A DNA stretch of 64,000 nt from Tridacna crocea (GCA_943736015.1 OX031061.1:13029290-13093289), one strand, 5' to 3'; numbered from the stretch's first letter, positions 34,404-46,840 are shown. A program made the numbers and translations. Notes: a model not told the origin generated them from the sequence alone.

Positions 34404-36695
34404 TGGCAGAGTTATGGTTCATGTGCGATGCACTTCTCCACAATGTTATCTATCAGTGCATGAAGTTCAAAGTTAATAGCTTTTATAGTTTAGAAGTTAT
34501 AGCCTGGACAAAAATTCAAATTGAAAATTAACAAAGGGCTGTAACTCAAAAAATAAAAGTGGCAGAGTTATGGTTCATGTGCACTGCACTTTTCCATAAT
34601 GTGTTTTATCAGTGTATGAAGTTGCAAGTTATTAGCTTTTATAGTTATGAAGTTATGGCTTGGACAAAAATTCAAACTGAAAATTAACAAAGGGCAATAA
34701 CTCAAAAAATAAAAGTGGCAGAGTTATGTTTCATGTACACTGCACTTCTCCATAATGTGTTCTATCAGTGTATGTAGTTTCAATTTAATACCTTTTATGG
34801 TATGGAAGTTATGGCCTGAACAAAAATTCAAAGTGAAAAGTTGGTTATTTCAGAAATCAAGGGCAGATAATTTTGGAACGGAAACAGCGATCAAAATTCT
34901 AAGACCCAGGTGCACAACTAGACATCATGGAGATTCATTGTGGCAAGTTTCAAATAATTCCGATGAAAACTGTAGGAGGAGTTGCGCACACAAGAAATTG
35001 CTAACGGACGGACGGACAGACCGACGGACGGACGAACGACCGGGGGAATAACATAATACAACCCTTCGGGCGTATAAAAAATAACAAAATCTTTGAAATC
35101 TTCTTCTCTACAACTAGAAGGCGTAGAGCTTTCATATTTGGTCTTTCGTATCGCCTAGTAGACCTCTACCAAGATTGTCATATGATGCCCCTGGGGTCAA
35201 AACTGGCCCCGCTCCGGGGGTCACAAGTTTGACACAAGGAACAAAGAAGGAAAACTTTAAAAATCTTCTGCTATGAAACTAGAAGGTGCAGAGCTTTGAT
35301 ATTTAGTATGTAGCATCTCCTAGTAGATCTCTAAAAAGATTGTTCATATAATGCCCCTGTTGTCAAAACTGGCCCGCCCTGGGGGTCACAAGTTTGACAC
35401 AAAGGAACAAAGAAGAAAAACTTTACAATTCTTCTTCTCTGAAACTAGATGGCGCAGAGCTTTGATATTTGGTATGTAGCATCTCCTAGTGGATCTCTAC
35501 AAAGATAATTCATATGATGCCCCTGGGGTCAAAACTGGCCCTGTCCCAGAATTCACAAGTTTGAATCATAGGAACAAAAAATGAAAACTTTAAAAATCTT
35601 TTTCTCTAAAACTAGACGGTGCAGAGTTTTGATATTTTGTATGTAGCATCTCCTAGTTGACCTCTACCAAGATTGTTCATATGATGCCCCTATGGTCAAA
35701 ACTGGCCCCGCCCCTGGGGTCACATATTTGAAACATAGGAACAAAGAAGGGAAACTTTAAAAATCTTTTTCTCTGAAACTAGAATGTGCAGAGCTTTGAT
35801 ATTTAGTATGTAGCATCTCCTAGCAGACCTCTACCAAGTTTGTTCATATGATGCCCACGGGTCAAAACTGGCCCCGCCCCGGGGGTCACAATTTTTAACC
35901 ATAAGAACAAAGAAGGAAAACTTTAAAAATCTTTTTCTCTAAAACAAGAAGGTGCAAAGCTATGATTTTTGGCATCTCCAAGTGGACCTCTACCAAGATT
36001 GTTCATATGATGCCCCTGGAGTCAAAACTGGCCCCGCCCCAGGGGTCACAAGTTTGAAACATAGGAACAAAGAAGGAAAACTTTAAAAATCTTTTTCTCT
36101 AAAACTAGAAGTGCGGAGCTTTGATATTTAGTATGTAGCAGCTCCTAGAGGACCTCTACCAAGATTTTTCATATGATGGCCATGGGGTCAAAACTGGCCC
36201 CGACCCGGGGGTCACAAGTTTGAAACATAGGAACAAAAAAGGAAAACTTTAAAAATCTGCTTCTCTGAAAGTAGAAGGCGCAGAGCTTTGATATTTTGTA
36301 TGTAGCATACCCTAGTAGACCACTACCAAGATTGTTCATATGATGCCCCTTGGGGTCAAGGAAATTTTTAGCCGTCGAAAAACAACAGCCAACTGTTGGC
36401 ACCTGCATGTTGTGCTCCTATTTGACTCATGTTTTTAGTCACTATCGAGTATGTGCTCCTCTTCAAGAAACTGTCCTTTGGCGATCTATCCTAAAAATTA
36501 TTTGCAGAATTCTGTTTCATCAAAATCATTGGTGTTGTAATGATTTTAGGGAATTGGACAGATTTTAAAATGACTTTTATTGATGACCTTTTTAAAATCG
36601 CTTGGCAAAATAATGATTTCGTTTCCAAATTTTCAAAAATATGGCTATGGTCCTCCCAAAAATTCAGGTGAGCGATTCAGGACCCTCTTCTTGTT

Positions 36696-37064
36696 TTTTA
36701 TTTACCGCTTTTAGCGTTTTGGCTTTGCTACACTTGTATCAATAATAGCTGAACCTTACCATATTGAGTAGGGTCATGGTGCTATCTTTACTCTGCATTG
36801 TTATTTAAATGGGTAAACTTTTATCAAAAGAGTACTGTGTTTTATCAATCCTTCAGAGAGCAGGCTTCGAAAAGAATTTTTTAAATATTGCAGCAAAATA
36901 AGATAATTGTGCATAAACTGCATTTTTTCCTTCTCAACAATGTGTTCTACTCTTTTAAAATAAAGACAAATCCTTTCCTTTAAGTCACAGTTCATTTTCC
37001 ATCACCAACTGCTACAATTGGAAAAAGTAAAGAGAGAAGGAAATACACAGAACAATCAACTTAC
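36696..37064. other. Intron sequence with a pB-like remnant
   Basis: Positions 36800-36965 contain GCATTTTTTCCTTCTCAACA and TGTTCTACTCTTTTAAAATA, faint pB similarity. Nothing else is recognisable. Confidence 0.35.
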
Positions 37065-37280
37065 ACTTTTTACGAGAAGTGTCGGGGTCTACTTCTTCAA
37101 TGACTTCCCTCACACATTTGATAAGGTTGTATGGAATAGGGGCCAAGCATGAACAGACAAACACCACACAGGACATTTTGTATTCATCTTTGGCAGTGCT
37201 GTATTTTGTTTTTAGCCATCCCGGACCATTTTTCTGCTCTTCTTCTAGAGAGGCAATAGTTGTTTCTGGACTAATAAAAC
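37065..37280 (-). CDS. P-loop GTPase, exon between G3 and G4 (partial gene)
   Basis: This exon has an acceptor (ccttacattacag) before 37280 and a near-consensus donor (gtaagt) at 37064-37059. It starts with two bases that complete a Gly codon, giving LIGG-FISPETT across the junction, and leaves one T for a Tyr codon in the last exon. It encodes residues 153-223. A hydrophobic strand (CVVFVCSCL, 189-197) is followed by an amphipathic helix (YNLIKCVREVIEEV, 202-215), the usual beta5-helix arrangement before G4 in Ras-like folds. IFI44-type GTPases have a comparable VAFVF strand here. No catalytic motif falls in this exon, which is expected. The intron to the next exon is about 27.7 kb. Confidence 0.82.
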
Positions 37281-37390
37281 CTGTAATGTAAGGCATAAAA
37301 GATCTGACATGCATTAGTATTTCAGATAAAACTTTAACCAAATGAGTCTAGGGAAATGTTAAAAAGCTAGCTTTGGCAGCTTTATGGTAG

Positions 37391-37736
37391 TCTTAGCTCT
37401 ACGGGCTGAAAACCAGCAGAGCTCATGTCATGGTGTGGTTTCTGCTGTACTACCCTCTGTTAGTATTTTCTTGTTTACGCCATAAAGTCAGCATTTGTAG
37501 TTGGATTTCCATGAAACCTGAAAGGTTTGTTTATCTCATTAATAACTTAACTCGTTTTTTTTTTTATTTTGGAAATAGTCTAACAATCAGGATGGGAACA
37601 GTAGCAATTTCAAATTGATAACTGCCATTCTTGTTTATACGATAAAGTAGACCCATTTGTGTTCGCATTTTCATGAAACTTGCACATTTTGTGTGTCTCA
37701 TCAATAACTTGAAACTGAAAGCCTATTGATTTTGAA
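37391..37736 (+). mobile_element. H9 head and two monomers, cut by H1
   Basis: Head TTAGCTCTACGGGCTGAAAA-CCAGCAGAGC hairpin, then CATGTCATGGTGTGGTTTC. Two H9 monomers (TTCTTGTTTACGCCATAAAG) end inside CTATTGATTTTGAAA where H1 begins. The continuation beyond H1 was not found. Confidence 0.68.
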
Positions 37737-39223
37737 ACAAGAGGGCCAAGATGGCCTGGATCGCTCAATTGCTGAGAGGACCATAGCCAATTTTTTCAAA
37801 ATTTGATCAGCCGTTTCAGAGAAAAAGAGTTTTTAAGAGTTTCTTCATGTCTGTATAGTGTAAATAGCCCATAGCCAGGAGAGCCATGCTTCTTGATGGA
37901 TTAAAATTTCTCGAACTCTTTTTGAATAGGGTCAGCAAAGAAACATTTCTGTGAAATAATTTCAAAATCTGATCAGCCGTTTCAGAGAAAAAGAATTTAA
38001 AAAAATTCTACATGGTTATAAAGTGTAGGTAGAGCCATGTTTCTTGACTGATCAAAATTCCAGTTTTTGAAAAGGGTAACCAAATGAAAATTTCTGTGAA
38101 ATTATTTCAAAATCTGACCTGCAGTTTCAGAGAAGAGGATTTTTTAAAAATTACTTCATTTCTCAATATTGCAAGTAGCTCCCATTCACAAGACCCATGT
38201 TTCTTGACGGATCAAAATTTCATGAACAATTTTTGAAAATGGGTCATCCAAGGGACAGTCTGTAAAATCATTTCAAAATCTGACCAGCGGGCAAATAAGA
38301 AGAATTTTTTTAAAAAATCTTCATTTCCGTATAGTTACATAGCCCGCATTCACAAGAGCCACCTTACTTGACCGATCCAAATTTCGTAAACAACGTTCGA
38401 AAAAAGTCTCCCAAAGAACATTTCTGTGAAATTATTTCAAAATCTGACCTTCTGAGAAGAAGTTCTAAGAATTTCTTCATTTCAGTATATTGCAAGTAGC
38501 CCCCATTCACCAGAGCCATGTTTCCAGACGAATAGAAATTTTGTGCACAATTTTTTGAAAAGGGTCACCACAGGAACATTTCTGTGAAATTATTTCAAAA
38601 TCTGATATACAGTTTCAGGAAAAAAGAATTTTAAAGAATTTCTTCATGGCCATATAGTGCAAGTAGCCCCTATTCACCAGAGCCATGGTTCTTGACCGAT
38701 AAAAATTTCGAGAACAGTTTTTGAAAAACGTCACCCAAAGAACATCTCTGTGAAATTATTTCAAAACCTGACCAGTGGTTTCGGAGAAAAAATTTTTTAG
38801 GAATTTCTTCATTTCTGTATAGTGCAAGTAGTCTCCATTAACCAGAGCCATGTTTCTTGACAGATCAAAATTTCGCGAACATTTTTGAAAAGGTTCACCC
38901 AAGGAACATCCCTGTGAAATTATGTTAAAATCTGGCCAGCGGTTTCAGAGAAGAAGATTTTTAAAGAATTTCTCTGAAATTTCCATTTGGTTGCCATGGC
39001 AACCAGAGTTTTTGATGGAATCGAATTCTGTGAACAATTTTTAAAAAGGACCTCCCAAGGAACAATCCAGCCAAGTTTGGTCAAAATTGGCCCAGAGGTT
39101 TAGGAGAAGTTGATGTTTAAGGAATTATTGACGACGCACGACGCACTGACGCATGACGCGCGACAGACACCAGGTGATCCTAAAAGCTCCCCTTGAGCAC
39201 GTTGTGCTCAGGTGAGCTTAAAA
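37737..39223 (-). mobile_element. H1 element between GTPase exons
   Basis: Tail ACAAGAGGGCCAAGATGGCC, about seven diverged monomers, intact palindrome GGTTGCCATGGCAACC at 38989-39004, and head GTTGTGCTCAGGTGAGCTTA. Confidence 0.83.
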
Positions 39224-39702
39224 GCGGTCACCCAAAAAACATCCCTGAGAAATTATTTCAAAATCTGACTTGCGGTTTCAAAGAAGAACTTTTAAGAATT
39301 TCTTCTTTGCCGTATAGTGCAAGTAGCCCCCATTCACCAGAGCCGTGTTCCTTGACGGATCAAAATTTCGCGAGCAGTTTTTGAAAAGGGTCACCCAAGG
39401 AACATCCCTGTGAAATTACTTTAAAATCTGGCCAGCGGTTTCAGAGAAGAAGATATTTAAAGAATTTCTCAGAAAGTTCCATTTAGTTGCCATGGTAACC
39501 AGAGTTTTTGATGGAATCAAATTCTGTGAAAAATTATTTAGGAGGACCTCCAAAGGAACATTCCAAGTTTGGTCCAAGTTTGTGGGTTAGGAAGAGTTGA
39601 TGTTTAAAGAATTGTTGACGACGCACCACGGACGACGCACGATGGTCACTGGGTGATCCTAAAAGCTCCCCTTGAGCAAGTTGTGCTTAGGTGAGCTTTA
39701 AA
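39224..39702 (-). mobile_element. Second H1 head, 31 bp from the G3 exon
   Basis: Begins GCGGTCACCCAAAAAACATC in mid-monomer and ends GTGCTTAGGTGAGCTTTAAA. Palindrome is AGTTGCCATGGTAACC, symmetrical changes on both sides. It closes 31 bp from the exon boundary at 39734. Confidence 0.78.
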
Positions 39703-39733
39703 GAAGATGTAAGTCCTAATGTTTAAAGCATAC

Positions 39734-39954
39734 CTCCAATCAGTAGACTTAGAATCTCTCTTGTTGTGGCACTGTTCACGTTTTTCATCCCAGCAGCATC
39801 AAAAAGGTTAGGCAATTGATCTAGTACGTCTTTGAAATCTTTCTCATATGTCAGGTTCTTATGGCCAGGATTGCTGTTATGAACATCTCTGGCTTCAATT
39901 TCTTCATTATCTAGGTTCTCAAAATCTGCTGGTTTTGCTGCACAGTTTGGGTAC
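39734..39954 (-). CDS. P-loop GTPase, exon with G3 motif (partial gene)
   Basis: This is the next visible exon of the same gene. It is bounded by a pyrimidine-rich acceptor ending ccatag before 39954 and a donor (gtatgc) after 39734. Phase fits on both sides: it completes the Trp codon from the P-loop exon and leaves one G for the Gly shared with the exon at 37280. It encodes residues 79-151. The G3 motif DAAG (130-133) follows the short hydrophobic strand LPNLF. The segment ending EILSLLIGG (144-152) matches in position the helix after G3 in IFI44-type proteins, where a conserved Gly follows an ILxG pattern. Charged residues near 88-101 may form a loop. Only 31 bp separate its end from an H1 transposon fragment inside the downstream intron. 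The ~16.8-kb upstream intron is filled with repeats. Confidence 0.85.
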
Positions 39955-41846
39955 CTATGGCACAAAAAGAAGAGGCCTTAAGGGTCCTTAAGTTACTCTT
40001 TGAGATCTGCTGTCAAAACAGTTTGGATATTTGGGTTTGAAAGAGGATCTTAACAGTGCTACACTCACTCACTGAGCTTAATAACAAAAAGTTACAGTGT
40101 AGCATAGCCTGAAGCTTGTACATTATGTAGCGTATGTAAGTAAAATTGTTTTAGCTGTAAACCATTTCACAAGAAGATCTACGTTTTTTTACTACCAGTC
40201 AACTTGGACCAGTCTAAAATCTTGTTATTTTGTAAAGAGTTATTGTGGTGGGTCCTTACGTTTTGAGGCGCACAATGTGCCAGTAGATCTCAGTGTGAAA
40301 AAACATGACACATGAGAGATATAGGGTGCAGCTTGAATAACAACTTCTAATCTCAGATGGAAGGGAATGATGTTATGCCTCACCTAAAGTGAGAAGTTGT
40401 CTGGTTAGCAGAAGGATTTTGTGTAGGGTATGGCTTACCAAAAAGACATGAAATGACAGTCAAAACAAAAAGTATCCACAAGACGTCCTAATCCAGTTGT
40501 TTTGACAAACAAATTGCCCACTCATCACAACTCGGCCAATTCAGTACATACATCTAACCTCGTCTATATAGAAAAAGTATCCATTCAAACTGCCACTCAT
40601 GTGATCTTATATATAGCGGCGCCACTGTCAGTCGTTTAGCAACGACATAAACAACGTCGATTGAGTTATTCACATCCACGGTTGCATCTAAAAACTCTGA
40701 AAAAGGGGAGCTGTCACCCATCATCCTCAGAAAAAAGGTAGGCACATCCCCATTTAAGTGTAAAGAGGAGTAACAAATTTCATGATGGTTCTCTTAATAT
40801 GGTGAAGGGTTAATGTATTATTTGTTTTTGTGGTTAAGAAAATAATAAAGATCATATAAATTGCAAGAATATTAAATATTTATCTTCTTTTTTTTGTATG
40901 AATGTCCTGTAACTTCTTCGTTTATACTTGTTAAAGTACTGTCACTGTAAGACCAGAAGACTAACCTCCATCCTACTCTATCTATAATATGTATGGATCA
41001 ATATTTTCATTTCATGAATTCACCAAAGTATTTCGCCTTTTTCACGTCGATCTTTTTTTTCAATTATTTTTTTATAAGTACATGTATTTCTACATGATTT
41101 TGAAAGCATTTGTCAGTAAGAGCTGCAGGTCACTAAAGTAATTTTTACTCTAGATAAGTGGATTGACATTGTTATCTCGCTTTTGAATACACACAAGCTT
41201 GTTACGTTGTACTTGTGTAGTCTGTAATACTAAATCTTTATGACAGAGTTATTATCTTTCAAGTATTTTGAGGCTTTAATAAAAACATCACTTGCTGCCG
41301 ACAGATTTGTCAGTGTGTCATTTTGGACACATTTTTCCTAAACTGTTGCATTAGGTGCCACTTGTCAAAGCGTGGGCCCTGCAGTGAGGCCATATGTCTG
41401 CATAACACATATGACAAGCATCTATTGATATGATCAAAATAACCAGACAAACTACAATTTAAGTTTCGAATGACCCAAGAAAATATCGTTTCATTTTATT
41501 TCCGAAAGTAATCTTTTCTTTCCCCCCCCCATTACGGTGGGCACGATCATGCAGTTTTTGTGGGCTACTTAGTGTTGGTGTAGGATTTGTTGCGCCACTC
41601 TAGATGCAACCCTGCACATCTATCTGTCGGTGAAAACCTCAATCGCAACTGATAACAAAATTGAGAAAATTGAGACTCAAAATTTCCCTTTTATAAGGAG
41701 CCATACAATTTTTGGATCGTTAGACCGCCATGTTTCCGGAAATGTACCATAGAGGCGCATTTCAAGCTACCATATGAAGCTGAGGGATTTGATGGCTCCG
41801 ATCACCCATGGTATGCCGAAAGACATAATGCCCGTAACAAATTGTG
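39955..41846. other. Intron sequence without supported features
   Basis: A 63-codon minus frame at 40554-40745 has an acceptor-like CCCCTTTTTCAG and a TATATATAAG string, but no phase-compatible donor. A C/T tract is at 41515. Otherwise AT-rich and unassigned. Confidence 0.4.
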
Positions 41847-43511
41847 ACATGAGGGCCATGACAGCCCTGAAATCTTTTACTTGAGCCTTTTGACCAAACA
41901 TGATCTGTTTCCAATATCTTCCAAGACATTATCTAGACAAATATCATAACAAAATTTCATCAGTATTGCACAAAAATATGGCCTTTAAAGTATGCACAAG
42001 CTTTTTCTAGAATTTGCCTCTGAGACCTTCTATTCAGAAAATATTGCCTATTTCCATACTTTAACCCTTTTCCAAACAATCCCTGGTTTTTACGGCCCCG
42101 AGATAGAAGCCTTTTGAAAACATTGTGGGAAAAGGAGAAAATGCTGGTAACCAGCATTTTCTCCTTTTCCCACAATGTTTTCTACCATGCTGGAAACAAA
42201 TTTCAATTTTTTGGTTAAGTTTATTTTGTCGTCTGCAAGTGCCGTCAATTTGGACTGGTCCAAAATTTTGTCGTTTGGGAAAGGGTTAATAGATAGTGCC
42301 AAGACAAACATTCTGTCTACATTTGGAAAGTGTATTGGACAGAAAATGTGGTCTCATGAGTGTGCACAATGTTCTTTTTTTTTAAGGTTTAACTTGGTCA
42401 CTTATTTTTCCACCTGAAATGACCAAAAATTAATGACCAATTAGATACAGTACTTATCACAGATATCATCAAGACAAACATTCTGACCAACTTTTGTGAG
42501 TGTTTGATTGAAATTGTACCATCTACGGCTTACACAAGGTTTTCTAATATGTAATCTGGTAACCTAGTTTTGGAGATAGTATCAAGATAAACATTTAGTA
42601 ATAATTTTCATATAAGCAAGATGGAAATATGGATCACACAAGATTCAAAGAACTGACATGATAACCTAGGTAAAGACCCAACATAATCCATTTTCAAACT
42701 CTCTATAATTACATGTTTAACTAAGACATAAATTCCGACCAACTTTATGAGAATGAGGCTTAAAATTTAGCATGTATACAGGGAGTGCACATTGAAGATT
42801 TGGCCTGGTGGCCCAGTTTTTGACACTTAAAAATGACCCACTTTCAAATTGTTCAAAATATTATGAAGACAAACATCTGGTTAAGTTTCATGAACTTTGG
42901 CTCTAAAATGTGGGCTTTAGAGCGTAAACAACCATTTTTTCTAATATTTGACCTAGTGACCTAGTTTTTTAACCCCATGAGAAACATTTTAAAATATGTC
43001 CATGCTATCATTTAGAAAAAAAAATTATTGTGTATTTTTCATGAGTCTTGGAATGAAAGTATGGTCCCGGAGTGTTTCCAAGCTTTTTTAATGCTTTGAA
43101 CTGAAGACCTCGGGTTTTTTAACCCACAAGACGCATTTTTTAATATGTGCGAGATATCATCAAGACAAATATTTTGAGCATTTTTCATGAGTATTGGAAT
43201 GAAAATGTGACCTTGCGACCTAAATTTTTACCATTAATACTCTCAAGAGTGGCATTCTGACCCACTTCCATGGGATTTTAACTGAAAATTTGACCTCTAG
43301 AGCATGTAGAAGGTTTGTCAAAAGTATGACCTTACCAAGGGTTTTACCCCGTCTGATCCAAGATATCATCAAAACAAACATTCTGAATAAGTTTCACGAG
43401 TATTATACTGGAAATTAGGCCTCTAATGCGAATACAAGGTGAAGTCAATGAACAGCTCACAAAAAATCACAAAAACTCGCCTTAAGCTTTTTGTGCTCAT
43501 GCGAGCTAAAA
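41847..43511 (-). mobile_element. H4 element, diverged, split by a pB MITE
   Basis: Tail ACATGAGGGCCATGACAGCC-type hairpin, then ACTTGAGCCTTTTGACCAAA. Monomers (GACCTAGTTTTT; ATCAAGACAAACATTCTGA; GAAAATGTGGCC) continue to the head CTTTTTGTGCTCATGCGAGC. The pB MITE at 42061-42289 interrupts the first monomer. Confidence 0.75.
42061..42289. mobile_element. pB MITE, intact, inside H4
   Basis: TTAACCCTTTTCCAAACAAT at the left and CGTTTGGGAAAGGGTTAA at the right. The hairpin GGAGAAAATGCTGGT/ACCAGCATTTTCTCC sits within longer arms (GAAAACATTGTGGGAAAA / TTTTCCCACAATGTTTTC) that pair without mismatch. Confidence 0.9.
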
Positions 43512-44290
43512 TCAATAAAACTACCAACAAATGACTTATATAAAATCATTAACAAGACCAGGCATCTGTGGTTATCTGAACAGTCTTATTGTATAGGAAC
43601 TGTAACAGTTTGCATTTATGATTTTTCTACAAGTCTCCCGAAGATTCTTATGGGCAATTTGCATGGTATTATGTGTATTTTTCAAGTGGTTTTACGCTGA
43701 TCACTGACTGTTCTATTTTATTTACACGACTTTTATGAAGAGGTAAGTCTGTGAACGCTTGTTCTGGAGTTTTGACTATTCAAAATTTTGCCATTCATTT
43801 CATGAGTCAGTGCAATCATCTTCGAGATGTGACGAGTTATTTTTAAGAAGTAGTGATTTACTGACATGTGTTCTTGATTGACTACAAGTTTCAGATCTGT
43901 TAGGACTTGTATGAACAATCTGTGGTTAAAGTGTAATTCACAATATTCACAGTACGCCTTTGCATATCGCATCTGTGTGTATTCAGATCTGACTACACAG
44001 AAATATCTTCAATTTTCTACTTTTTATACGCTTATTTTACACCTGAGTAACACTTTGGCACATTTGTCAAAAAGTCATCAATAGCTGAAAAAGTCTTTGC
44101 GATGAAAATTCTGACTAGCAATAATTTTTCAGTGTATAAATACTTATAGACAATTAAGCAAACCAGAATTTTTGCAAAGGATAGTTTAGTCCGTTAAATA
44201 TTTTGATATATTGTGACGATACAGGGTTCATTGTTTACTTTTGCCTTTAGGTCATCCAGGGTGTACATATCTAAATTTTTCATATACAAT
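43512..44290. other. Unassigned sequence
   Basis: Short overlapping frames on both strands (43733-44084) lack coding features. No repeat recognised. Confidence 0.4.
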
Positions 44291-44500
44291 CCCTAGCTCA
44301 CCTGGGTACAAAGTGACCAGAGTGAATTTTTTGTAATTGTGCTATGTATATCTTCCAGCATCTGTCATCATCATTGTGTATGCTCTAAAGGTTAGATTTT
44401 CAGTCTGAAAATCATAAGAGCTGGTTTCATATGAGTTTCAAAAATAATTACTCGGGTCATAACATAATAAAACCTTAGACTTTATGTACACACTAGAAGT
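44291..44500 (+). mobile_element. H4 head fragment
   Basis: TAGCTCACCTGGGTACAAAGTG followed by the H4 block with ATTTTCAGTCTGAAA. No monomers follow. Confidence 0.5.
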
Positions 44501-44523
44501 TAAATTTTCTGATCAATACTCAG

Positions 44524-44894
44524 AACAAGAGGGCAAAGATGGCCCTGGATCGCTCAACCGAGTATTTGAGAGGACCATGGCAAAGGTCTTCCAAGGAACA
44601 TCTCTGTGAAATGAATTTAAAATCTGACCAACGGTTTCAGAGGAGATTTCTAAAGGATTTCCGAGAAAATTCCATTTGGTTGTCATGGCAACCAGAGTTT
44701 TTGACGGAATCAAATTCTGTGAATAATTTTTAAAGAGGACCTTCCAAGACACATTCCAGCCGAGTTTGTTCTTAATTGGCCCAGCGGTTTAGGAGTTGAT
44801 GTTTGAAGAATTGTTGACTACGCACGACGCACTACGGACACCTGGTGATCTTAAAATCTCCCCTTGAGCATGTTGTGCTCTGGTGAGCAAAAAA
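44524..44894 (-). mobile_element. Short H1 (tail and head, no full monomers)
   Basis: Tail AACAAGAGGGCAAAGATGGC joins directly to the head-side block with GGTTGTCATGGCAACC and ends TTGTGCTCTGGTGAGCAAAA. All monomers but a part are lost. Confidence 0.78.
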
Positions 44895-45095
44895 GAGCAC
44901 ATGCTCATATTGGCTTAAAACATAAATTGCACAAGAGCACCACATACAGTGCCTGCAATTTGACGGATGAATGTTTCCCTAACGATTTTTGAGTCACACA
45001 AGGAAAACTGCTGTGAAATTATTTCAAAATCTGACCAGCTGTGTCACAGATGACGAATTTTTGAGAATTTCTTCATATTCGTAGTGTATCCTATA

Positions 45096-46670
45096 AACAA
45101 GAGGGACATAATGGCTCTGAAATCGCTCACCTGAGTCTACTGACCAAACATGAATCATCTAGTTTCCGAGGACCTAGTTTTTAATATGACATTACCCATC
45201 ATCAAACACTTTTGAGATATCAATAAGACAAACATTCTGACCAAGTTTCATGAGTATTGGACTGAAAATGTGGCCTCTACAGCGTACAAAAGGTTTTTCT
45301 AAGATTTTCCCATGTGACCTAGTTTTGAACCCGACAATTACCCATTATCAAACTCTTTTGAACATCACCAAAACAAACATTCTGACCAAGTCTGAAGAGT
45401 ATCAGGCAGAAAATGTAGCCTCTAGAGTGTACACAAGGTTTTTCTAATATTTGACCCATTGACCTAGTTTTTGACTCCACATGACCCATTTTCAAACTCA
45501 TTCAAGGTATCACCAGGACAACTATTATGAACAAGTTTTGGGAGTATCAGATTGAAAATGTGTCCTCCAGAACATACAAAAGGTGTTTGTAACATTTGAC
45601 CTATTAACCCAGTTTTTGACCCAACATGACCTATTTTCGAACTCATCAAAGATTAGTATAAAGGCAAACATTCTGACTAATTTTCAAGAGTGTTGGACTG
45701 AAAATGTTGCATCTAGAGCATATACACGGTTTTTCTAAGAAATGACCTAGTGACCTAATTTTTAACCCCCAAAGACCCATTTTCAAACTCGTCTAATATA
45801 TCATCAACGAAAACATTCTGACCAACTTACAAGAGTTTTGGACTGAAAATGTGGCCTCTACAGCCTACAAAAGGTTTTTCTAACATTTGACCTGGTGACC
45901 TAGTTTTTGACTCCACATGACCCATTTTCAAACTCGTCCAAGATATTATAAAATAAAGGCAAATATTCTGACCAACTTTCAAGAGTTTTGGATTGAAGAT
46001 GTGGACTCTAGAGCGTACACAAGGTTTTTCTAAGATTTGACCTAGTGACCTAGTTTTTGACCCCACATGACCCATTTTCAAACTTGTCCGAGATATCATC
46101 AAGACAAACAATCTGACCAACTTTCAAGAGTTTTGGACTAAAAATGTGGCCTCTAGAGCGTACACAAGGTTTTTCTAAAATTTGACTTAGAGACCTAGTT
46201 TTTGACTCAACATGACCCATTTTTTATCTTGTGCAAGATATCATCCAGGCAAACATCCTGACCAATTTTCATGAGTATCCGACTAAAAATGTAGCCTTTA
46301 GAGCTTACACAAGGTTTTTCTAAGATTTGACCTAGTGACCTACTTTTTGACCTGGCATGACCCATTTTCAAAGTCGTCCTACATTTCATTGAGGCAAATA
46401 TCCTGACCAACTTTCATGAGCATCGGACTGAAAATGTGGCCTCTAGAGCATACAGAAGGTTTTTCTAAGATTTAACCTAGTGACCTAGTTTTTGACCCTA
46501 CATGACCCATTTTCGAACTCGTCCGAGATTTCATCGAGGCCGCAAACATCCTGACCAACTTTCATTAGTATCGGACCGAAAATGTGGCCTCTAGAGCGTA
46601 CATAAGGTAAAAAGTTGACGACTGAGGACGGACACAGCATGATCACAATAGCTCACCATGAGCGTTATGA
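45096..46670 (-). mobile_element. H4 element, about ten 147-bp monomers
   Basis: Tail ACAAGAGGGACATAATGGCT. Monomers with GACCTAGTTTTTGACCC, CATGACCCATTTTCAAACTC, TTTTGGACTGAAAATGTGGC and TACACAAGGTTTTTCTAAG step by 146-148 bp. The head breaks off at CAATAGCTCACCATGAGCG. A lone H1 monomer fragment lies just before it (44960-45090). Confidence 0.82.
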
Positions 46671-46674
46671 TGGC

Positions 46675-46840
46675 ATTGAGGAAGGGAAGAAAACATGGGT
46701 AATCATTGTTTTTTCATTTTCTCACAATGTTTTCTATCGTTTTATTTAGACAAGTTCAATAATTGCAACTGTAAATCACTAATTTGTCATCTGCTAGTGC
46801 ATTTAATTTGGTCAAGTTTACATTTTGTCGTTTGGTATAT
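46675..46840. mobile_element. pB MITE remnant
   Basis: TTTTCTCACAATGTTTTCTA, TTTGTCATCTGCTAGTGCAT and TACATTTTGTCGTTTGGTA are one side of a pB copy. Confidence 0.55.

Larger units (their letters stand above)
30358..35081 (-). mobile_element. H7 element, interrupted by H8 and H1
   Basis: The tail ACAAGAGTTTCGCAAAGCGG contains a CGC-TTT-GCG hairpin, followed by ATATACGCCCGAAGGGG. Monomers (ACAAAGGGCAATAACTAAAA; AGAGTTATGGTTCATGTGCA) occur at 30480-30960, 32675-32830 and 34404-34830, interrupted by two insertions. The head is GGACGGACGGACAGACCGAC followed by CCCTTCGGGCGTATAAAAAA. Confidence 0.8.
30127..36695 (+). mobile_element. H3 element carrying nested H7, H8 and H1
   Basis: The H3 head (TTTTTTAGCTTACCTGAGCAC, cut to 20 at TTTTTAGCTTACCTGAGCAC) and unique block up to AACCAAAAGGAA at 30357 are separated from the monomers by 4.7 kb of H7. 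At 35082 H3 resumes with CAAAATCTTTGAAATCTTCT, matching the order seen in the 10-kb H3 copy. Eight ~172-bp monomers (CCCCTGGGGTCAAAACTGGC; GCAGAGCTTTGATATTT) run to 36360. The tail has CAGGTGAGCGATTCAGGACC and CTTCTTGTTTTT. Palindrome GGTTGCCATGGCAACC is at 30334-30349. Confidence 0.82.

Noticed and set aside
40554..40745. 63-codon minus-strand frame with acceptor-like CCCCTTTTTCAG and a TATATATAAG string, as an extra GTPase exon or internal promoter
   Set aside because: No donor in a compatible phase, and the exons at 57024-56793 and 39954-39734 already join in frame without it. A promoter here would give a protein lacking the P-loop.
45096..46670. Series of similar minus-strand ORFs (…MGHVGSKTRSLGQILEK…) as a tandem protein family
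   Set aside because: They are translations of the 147-bp H4 monomers, interrupted by stops and frame changes.
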